DNA of 64,000 nt from a virus: positions 1-64,000 of the IMG/VR virus record IMGVR_UViG_3300007512_000015; one strand, 5' to 3'. Shown here in pieces: positions 58,987 through 64,000 of this stretch. Every line of letters starts with the position of its first letter. Positions within the stretch are counted from its first letter, which is position 1. A model generated the notes under the pieces. The model saw only the letters and a list, made by a program, of their open reading frames with translations. It was not told the DNA's origin and made no database searches. The translations under genes were made by a program, and so were the position numbers.

Positions 58987-59255
58987 CAGGGGTTCTCCAG
59001 ATACGGGGTAAGGTTGAGTTGGGCTTTTTCGAGGTCCTGCTCAAAGGTTTGCACGCCTTCGGCGTAACGAGCTTGCAGGTCTTCCAGGACCGAATCCAGC
59101 TTTGCAGGGTCAAGCCCTTTATCCCGGATGGCCTCTTCGACCTCGGAGAGAGTGGTGCGAGCAGCATCGAGACGACCCTCAACCCGCTGAACATCAGCGG
59201 CCAGTTGGTCACGGGTCTGCATTGCTTGTTGCAGTCGCTGGTCCAGTTCTTCCAT
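58986..59255 (-). CDS. Small coiled-coil protein
   Basis: 89 residues from MEELDQRLQQAMQTRDQLAA, with GGAGG 6 bases upstream; it is heptad-rich nearly throughout (VQRVEGRLDAARTTLSEVEE). Adjacent to clamp and split Rad50 genes, it may stand in for part of the missing Rad50 coiled coil or bind it. Inference only. Confidence 0.55.
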   Translation of the reverse strand: MEELDQRLQQAMQTRDQLAADVQRVEGRLDAARTTLSEVEEAIRDKGLDPAKLDSVLEDLQARYAEGVQTFEQDLEKAQLNLTPYLENP

Positions 59256-59303
59256 CGGATACCTCCACACAGAAGTACCCACCCGAACCCACGAAAGACC
59301 CCC

Positions 59304-60221
59304 CTACAGGGAAAGGTCTACGAAGCCGTCTGAATCGCTCAAGGCATCAATCTTCTTGGGCTTACGGCTTCTGCTCGCCTTCTGTTCCTTCCGGGCATCG
59401 CAGACACTCTCGAAGTCGCAGAACCGGCAAACGGACGCGGAGGGGGTAGGCTTGAACTTCTCGTAGCGCATCCCCTTTTTGGCATCGACAGCACGCTGGG
59501 CCAACCCACGAAGGTCGTCCTCCGTGAAATCAACCCACTCCACCCCCTCTTCAAGCTCGCCCTCTGTGTTCTCGGACCCATAGGGAAACCTGAACCAAAC
59601 AAAGGCCAGTCGATCCGGCATCACCTTGTAAGCCAGCTTGAAAAGCATGGCGTACCACCTCAACTGGTCTGGATCGGTGTACTTCATCTTGTGAAGGGTG
59701 TTCTTGCCGTCAATGATCGTGATGCCGGTGTCCTCTCGACGGACAATCGTATCGGCACGGCCACCTACGCCGTTCCACTTATCAATCCACCCTACGAGGT
59801 TGACCTCTGCTTTGGCATAAGGCCCAAGCAGCTTGTGGGCCTTCATCGTGGAAAGGTATCCCACCACCCCATCCCGGCAGACCTGACGCAAAGAGCGTGA
59901 AGATCCGGCAACCCGGTAGTCGATCCAGTTCCGCTCCTTGGAGGACTCCCGATCCCATTCCGAATCAACAATCTCCAGGAGGCGCTGCTTCAGGAGGGCA
60001 GGCTCGCGATACAACTCATCGTTGTACATCCGCTCGATGGCGTACTGCGTAACAATCCCCATGACGGCGTGGTGTCGAGTGCGCCGAACAGGGATGGGCT
60101 TTCCTTCCCCTGGGCCTGCTCCGACATCAAGGGTTCCCCACCCCTTTGTCCACAGAAACTTCTGCGGACACTCCTCATACATTTTGAGGTGGGACCAGTA
60201 GAGGGTGGACTTGTTATTCAA
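59304..60221 (-). CDS. RecB/Cas4-like nuclease with Fe-S cysteines
   Basis: 305 residues, TTG start with GGAG 6 bases upstream. YWSHLKMYEECPQKFLW carries the first Cys of an Fe-S cluster, and CRFCDFESVCD (about 270-280) the last three. The nuclease core is GGRADTIVRREDTGITIIDG with the DxK-type (I-I-D-G-K) and the QLRWYAML motif. This arrangement is that of the PD-(D/E)xK AddB/Cas4 group, single-strand exonucleases used in recombination. Terminator upstream at 60251. It may process ends for RecA and SbcCD. Confidence 0.8.
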   Translation of the reverse strand: MNNKSTLYWSHLKMYEECPQKFLWTKGWGTLDVGAGPGEGKPIPVRRTRHHAVMGIVTQYAIERMYNDELYREPALLKQRLLEIVDSEWDRESSKERNWIDYRVAGSSRSLRQVCRDGVVGYLSTMKAHKLLGPYAKAEVNLVGWIDKWNGVGGRADTIVRREDTGITIIDGKNTLHKMKYTDPDQLRWYAMLFKLAYKVMPDRLAFVWFRFPYGSENTEGELEEGVEWVDFTEDDLRGLAQRAVDAKKGMRYEKFKPTPSASVCRFCDFESVCDARKEQKASRSRKPKKIDALSDSDGFVDLSL

Positions 60222-60250
60222 GAGGTTCTCCAGTTCACACAGTACCTACA

Positions 60251-60287
60251 AATAGGCCCCCTGTGATCTTCTCCCAGGGGGCCTATT
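60251..60287 (-). terminator. Strong terminator within the recombination block
   Basis: AATAGGCCCCCTG (60251-60263) pairs perfectly with CAGGGGGCCTATT (60275-60287), a 13-bp stem and 11-base loop. It lies 18 bases after the stop at 60306 and before the nuclease gene. Confidence 0.8.
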
Positions 60288-60305
60288 CAGCAGGGAGGTC
60301 GGCTA

Positions 60306-60953
60306 TCAGGTGCCGCCCTTCTTCTTCTTTGCGGCAGGGGGATTGTCACCATCATCCGCAGCATCGCCGCCAGAAACTGACGTGGGGGCAATAGCGGAGT
60401 TGAGCATGTCGAGAACCTTCATCAAGCCTTCAGGCGGCCCGTCGTCGCGTGCAACGACTCTGACATTGTACTTGGCCGAGTTGTCCGACTTACGGGTGTT
60501 AGAACTATGGGTAGCAACATGCCCGTGGACATGAACCTTCATACTGAAGATGCCGTAGTTCAACTTGGCCGTCGCATCCAGATCGGCTTCTGAATCGGAA
60601 CTGGACTCACTGCTGGTGCTTGAAGACACCGACATAGTGAAGTCCACTTCCGCTTCCTTCACCGACAGTGAAGGGGTGTTGATGATGGCCAACAAGGGGA
60701 CTTCAAGGTCCACCTTTTCTGTGCTGACGGTTCCATCGGGAAGTTGTGTGGGGCGGGTGAAGCCAAAGTCAACTGTACGGGCCGAGTAGCTGCCACTCCC
60801 GTCGTCCTGGAGACCAATATCCTTGATGAAGGACGCGCTGGCGTTCGCCAGAAGGGTTTGTGCATCGCAGGCTGCCTGCAAAGGACCACCAATCAGGTCC
60901 TTCATGGGCAAGCCCTTGAACTGGGAAGACATATTTACAAGGCCGTCAGCCAT
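60306..60953 (-). CDS. DUF2589-type protein
   Basis: 215 residues. MKDLIGGPLQAACDAQTLLA and ANASASFIKDIGLQDDG are the DUF2589 helix; then VDFGFTRPTQLPDGTVSTEK, VDLEVPLLAIINTPSLSVKE, and YNVRVVARDDGPPEGLMKVL with MLNSAI, all family patterns. The middle is a Ser/Asp-rich loop and the tail is Lys-rich (AAKKKKGGT). The family is known from many bacteria without a clear role, often as neighbouring pairs. Its partner is the next gene upstream. Confidence 0.75.
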   Translation of the reverse strand: MADGLVNMSSQFKGLPMKDLIGGPLQAACDAQTLLANASASFIKDIGLQDDGSGSYSARTVDFGFTRPTQLPDGTVSTEKVDLEVPLLAIINTPSLSVKEAEVDFTMSVSSSTSSESSSDSEADLDATAKLNYGIFSMKVHVHGHVATHSSNTRKSDNSAKYNVRVVARDDGPPEGLMKVLDMLNSAIAPTSVSGGDAADDGDNPPAAKKKKGGT

Positions 60954-60962
60954 TTCTTACTC

Positions 60963-61442
60963 CTACGCTGGGAAAGTTTTGAGGATTTTATCGTTGATCC
61001 GCATCATACCCTCGGAAGGGTCTTCCCCCTTGAAGGTCACCTCTACTTTCGCCATAGTCTTTCTACTGAAAACGCCTGCGGGGGTACTGGCAAGCATGTT
61101 TTCGCTGCCTGCGCCCTCGGACTCCAACTCCTCCAGGCCATGAAGTTCGACCTCGAAGTTGATCTTGAGGGTATCCAGCGCGACAGACTGGTGCTTCACC
61201 AAGGAGTACAGAGGAACGTCATACTGTACAGGCTTTATCTCCTCCCCTTCAGGGGTAGGAAGAACGAGTGACAAGGTTTTCGGCTTCCACACCCCCGTAG
61301 GGGTTCCGTCCTCGTTGTGAACCTGACTGAAGTAGTCTTTTTTCAGGGACTGGATCGAAGTCTCACGAGCAACCTTGGTGGCCTGGATCACAGCCTTGTG
61401 GAGAGCTTGGAACAACGCATGGAGTGGGAACTGTTTAGCCAT
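60963..61442 (-). CDS. DUF2589-like partner protein
   Basis: 159 residues. FPLHALFQALHKAVIQATKV, then VQYDVPLYSLVKHQSVALDT and LKINFEVELHGLEELESEGA resemble DUF2589 (PLxxIVxxPxLxIxxVxVxFxVxV). MAKVEVTFKGEDPSEGMMRI parallels the PEGLMKVLD ending of the neighbour. Probably the second protein of a pair. Positioned between SbcD and the nuclease. Confidence 0.6.
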   Translation of the reverse strand: MAKQFPLHALFQALHKAVIQATKVARETSIQSLKKDYFSQVHNEDGTPTGVWKPKTLSLVLPTPEGEEIKPVQYDVPLYSLVKHQSVALDTLKINFEVELHGLEELESEGAGSENMLASTPAGVFSRKTMAKVEVTFKGEDPSEGMMRINDKILKTFPA

Positions 61443-61451
61443 AATCTACCT

Positions 61452-62411
61452 CTATACCCGCTCCAGGTAAGACAACGCCCTCTCCCGGACCTCTTGAGGA
61501 ACATCCGCGAAACCCTGAACTACATCGGCCAAGGTTTCCCCCGCCTCGCTCTGGAGTGAGTCCCGGATAGCCGACACGAAGGAATCCATCTCGACTTGGC
61601 GCTGGACTTGGCGGGCACGGCCCTCTATATCGAACACCTCCTCGGAAGGCTTCACCCGAAGCCTCACGACCTTAGCCGTCATCTCCTGCTCCGAGAAAGA
61701 CAGGAGAACACACGCAGGGCGACGGCCTACATCGTCCTGGGACAGCGTCCCTCGGGTCAGGCTTCCGACATTCACGAAGGTCTTATCCTGTAACTCCACG
61801 ATGCCCTGGTCTTTATGCCAATGCCCAAAGAGGAACATATCCGGGGCTGTGTCACGGAGAGCTTCGTACTTGATGATGTCCTCCCCCTCAAACATCGAGC
61901 CGCCCTTCTTGGAAGCCAAGACATGGGCCACACAGATGAGGTAGTCCTCGTCCTTGCGCTCGATGTAGTGGAAACGGTCCATGGCATAAGTAGTGCCGTG
62001 GTAGGGCACCCCCACCACACGGACCTTCACCCCATCCTTCTCAAATACGGCCTCGTGTTCGTCATAGAGCCTGCGGAACACACCGCTGGCATACAGGACT
62101 CCAAGAGGCTGTTGTGGAAGGAAGGAGTAGTCTCCGTAGATCGAATCGTGGTTGCCCGGAGTGCAGTAGACGGGGCACGGATAATCGGCGTGGTGCTCCG
62201 CAGTTCGATGGACCAAGGAATGGGAGTTCCGGCCCGGTGACTTGATATGGAAGAAGTCGCCGCCGTCCAGGATCGCTGCTGCACCGACCTTCTTTGCTAC
62301 ACGGCGAACCTGATCCAACTTGTCGAACACCGTAGCAGCCCAATCATCGGTGCGACTGGAGGGTGCTTTGTCAGAAAGGTGGACATCAGTGCGCCAGACA
62401 AGTTGAATCAT
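61452..62411 (-). CDS. sbcD: SbcD/Mre11 nuclease
   Basis: 319 residues. Metal-binding motifs of the calcineurin-like fold in order: RTDVHLSDK (D9, H11), ILDGGDFFH (D52), TPGNHDSIY (N87, H88), VCVAHVLA-type His and LFGHWHKDQG (about 204-213), VNVGSLTRG. It ends with a helical capping region that binds Rad50 coiled coil (QVQRQVEMDSFVSAIRDSLQ). SbcD with SbcC trims hairpins and blocked ends. Its ATG overlaps the stop of the sbcC N-terminal gene by ATGA. Confidence 0.9.
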   Translation of the reverse strand: MIQLVWRTDVHLSDKAPSSRTDDWAATVFDKLDQVRRVAKKVGAAAILDGGDFFHIKSPGRNSHSLVHRTAEHHADYPCPVYCTPGNHDSIYGDYSFLPQQPLGVLYASGVFRRLYDEHEAVFEKDGVKVRVVGVPYHGTTYAMDRFHYIERKDEDYLICVAHVLASKKGGSMFEGEDIIKYEALRDTAPDMFLFGHWHKDQGIVELQDKTFVNVGSLTRGTLSQDDVGRRPACVLLSFSEQEMTAKVVRLRVKPSEEVFDIEGRARQVQRQVEMDSFVSAIRDSLQSEAGETLADVVQGFADVPQEVRERALSYLERV

Positions 62412-63529
62412 TTGGAAGAAGCCTCCATGAAGCGTGATTCGTGAAGAGGAGCATCTTCATCAAATACGGTTTCACAGGTGGGACAGATCCCCCGGTCTCC
62501 CAGAATGGTCCAGAAAGTTTCTTGAGCCTCGGATAGACGGACCCCCGTTTCTCGAAGCTCCACTTCCAGGAGGCGCACCGCCTTACGGGCTGTGTGCAAC
62601 CGTCCCCCAAGCTCTTGAACCTGTTTGATGGCGCTTGCCACCTTCTCCACCCCGGCACTGGAAGGGAGGGGGTGCTTCTCCACCGCCTCCAACACTCCAA
62701 CAGCCCTCTCCACAGCGCCCTGGGAGGAGCGAAGCTGCTTCTGAAAGGTTCTTGCCTCCTGGACCCCTGCCCGTACATCCCTAAACCACTCACGGTGCGC
62801 CAGAGGCACAAGTGAGGGGTCAAACCCGTCAAGGGCCTTCACCACACCCTGTGTGGCTTCAAGCTGCCTCTTCAAGTTGGCCACCTCTTGAACCTCTACA
62901 TCCAGAAATGAGAGGGCCTCGTAGGCAGTAACCGCACTGTCCACGAGCAGAGCGGCCTCGTCCAGCCCCTCAAAAGTCCTAAACTCCTCCTTCAAAGCCA
63001 CTGCATCTTTGCGACGTATCTTGAGTTCAGAAGTGACCGAGCGCCTGTCTGATTCAGAGAGTCGAAGGGCATCCGACAGCCTCCCTACCCGATCTACATC
63101 CGAAAGAGCCTCGGCCACCACCGACCCTGGACGGTCCACCAGAAACAGCACTCCCCCGAACTGTTCCGCGATTTGAGGCCACAACCTATCGGAAGCGGCC
63201 TTCACCTCTTGAAGACCGATGGCAGCAACCTCGGGAGGGACCCCTCGACCGACGTTATCAAGCACCTTCCCGTTGAGGGTGTAGCGGTTGATCTTCTTGC
63301 CCTTCTCCCAACGGACAACAGCATCCTCAAAGGTCATGTCAACCGTCAGGTGGGGGCAACCGTGACGAACCAGGGAGCCAGCGGGGGCATTGGTGAACAC
63401 CCCCCGAATAGCTCGCATCAACGCACTCTTGCCGCTGTTGTTAGGGCCGGTAACGACAGTGAAGCCGTCTATCTCAATCGAAGCATCCTCGATTGACTGA
63501 AAGTTCTGAAGTCGGACAAGAACGCTCAT
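62408..63529 (-). CDS. SbcC/Rad50 N-terminal ATPase half with zinc hook (separate gene)
   Basis: 373 residues. MSVLVRLQNFQSIEDASIEI, then Walker A GPNNSGKSA (28-36), the arm GSLVRHGCPHLTVDMTFEDA, QLRS-like region and long coiled coil (about 160-345). It ends just after the hook CPTC (349-352, followed by ETVFDEDAPLHESRF). No Walker B or signature is present. The break falls at the hook, where the chain would normally turn back; the return arm and C-terminal lobe are in the gene at 57197. Confidence 0.85.
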   Translation of the reverse strand: MSVLVRLQNFQSIEDASIEIDGFTVVTGPNNSGKSALMRAIRGVFTNAPAGSLVRHGCPHLTVDMTFEDAVVRWEKGKKINRYTLNGKVLDNVGRGVPPEVAAIGLQEVKAASDRLWPQIAEQFGGVLFLVDRPGSVVAEALSDVDRVGRLSDALRLSESDRRSVTSELKIRRKDAVALKEEFRTFEGLDEAALLVDSAVTAYEALSFLDVEVQEVANLKRQLEATQGVVKALDGFDPSLVPLAHREWFRDVRAGVQEARTFQKQLRSSQGAVERAVGVLEAVEKHPLPSSAGVEKVASAIKQVQELGGRLHTARKAVRLLEVELRETGVRLSEAQETFWTILGDRGICPTCETVFDEDAPLHESRFMEASSK

Positions 63530-63573
63530 AGCACCCCCATCCTTCCTACTACCCGGTCAACAAGCCATCCCAC

Positions 63574-64000
63574 CTACCCCAAGACCTCGCTCAAGGCGGC
63601 GTCGATGTCACTCTCTTCTTCCACGTCCTCTTCCTCATACACCTCAACGGACCCAAGGAGAGGGTAGACCTGCGAGCACAGGTCATTGTAGGCATCAGCA
63701 TCCTCAATCAAGTAGTCCCGGAGCTTCTCGATGCCCTGCTTCTTCACCAGACCATCAGGCCGATCCCAGGACAACCAAGCCCCTCCCTTCTTGATGAGTC
63801 CGTGTGCGATAGCGATCTCCAAGATCGAACGGTAGTTGTCGATGCCCTCGCCCCAACGGATGTAGAACACGACCTCCCGGCCCTGTGACTTGGACATCTT
63901 GCACTTGACCGCCTTGGCCTTGATGATGCCGCCGATGACACGCTCATCAGTGCGGTGGGTCAGTGCGTCATGGCGTCGAGACTTCTCATTCTGCACACGA
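63574..64000 (-). CDS. recA: RecA-like recombinase, C-terminal part (cut by right edge)
   Basis: About 142 residues to the stop at 63574; the frame stays open to the edge, and the GTG at 63996 is probably internal. VIGGIIKAKAVKCKMSKSQG, REVVFYIRWGEGIDNYRSIL and EIAIAHGLIKKGGAWLSWDR match the RecA C-terminal domain (K.K..KNK...P......I.YGEG......DL.....I...GAWY). The end is acidic (EEEDVEEESDIDAALSEVLG), as in RecA. Walker motifs lie outside. Confidence 0.75.
   Translation of the reverse strand, partial: RVQNEKSRRHDALTHRTDERVIGGIIKAKAVKCKMSKSQGREVVFYIRWGEGIDNYRSILEIAIAHGLIKKGGAWLSWDRPDGLVKKQGIEKLRDYLIEDADAYNDLCSQVYPLLGSVEVYEEEDVEEESDIDAALSEVLG

Noticed and set aside
1-64000. Insertion sequences, integrase or attachment sites
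   Set aside because: No transposase, integrase or recombinase motifs and no terminal inverted repeats were seen; the only recombination genes are RecA, SbcCD and a RecB/Cas4-like nuclease.

Overview
The window is part of the genome of a large tailed bacteriophage, probably a contractile-tailed (myovirus-like) jumbo-type phage. It is densely coded, with many start/stop overlaps (ATGA, GTGA, TGATG) and most genes on the minus strand. It contains a recognisable capsid module (scaffold, prohead protease, major capsid protein), neck and tail proteins, fibre-like proteins and a bacterial-type replication/recombination set. Terminase, portal and DNA polymerase are not visible, so the genome must extend well beyond 64 kb. 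Host clues are weak: a phage-encoded lipoprotein with an acidic Ser/Gly/Asp tail resembles lipoproteins common in Myxococcota and related deltaproteobacterial lineages. This is inference only.

Layout. 1-8.5 kb: N-terminal part of a probable tail sheath, a zinc-ribbon protein, a plus-strand island of four small genes plus NAD-dependent DNA ligase, then a minus-strand group with a membrane protein, a ribbon-helix-helix protein, a peptidoglycan-active enzyme and a structural protein. 8.5-24 kb: a lipoprotein gene, a late operon of neck/tail genes ending in an actin-like ATPase, small plus-strand genes, and many structural or small virion genes. 24-31.6 kb: divergent fibre-like genes, the plus-strand set ending in a sulfotransferase-like gene. 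31.6-40 kb: deoxynucleoside kinase, major capsid protein, scaffold, prohead protease. 40-52 kb: very large virion-associated candidates, including a 1713-residue protein joining a CCA-adding/poly(A) polymerase head, a PAP2-type phosphatase and a type IB topoisomerase. 52-64 kb: sigma-like factor, NusG-like factor, DnaX, TOPRIM primase, sliding clamp, Cas4/RecB-like nuclease, SbcD, an SbcC/Rad50 split over two genes, a DUF2589 pair and RecA (cut by the right edge).

Regulation. By eye I find 15 copies of an 18-bp element (CGGT, seven or so free bases, a pyrimidine, then TAT or GAT) at 21-130 bp before start codons, on both strands, nearly all before structural operons and none in the replication block from 52 to 64 kb. 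I read it as a phage late promoter. The sigma-like and NusG-like genes lie exactly at the border between the two blocks and are natural candidates for driving the switch.

The most unusual items are the trifunctional fusion protein, the late-promoter family, the split Rad50, the actin-like ATPase inside a neck-gene operon, the phage NusG/sigma pair, the sulfotransferase, and a short basic RVAARY-type motif repeated in unrelated proteins.
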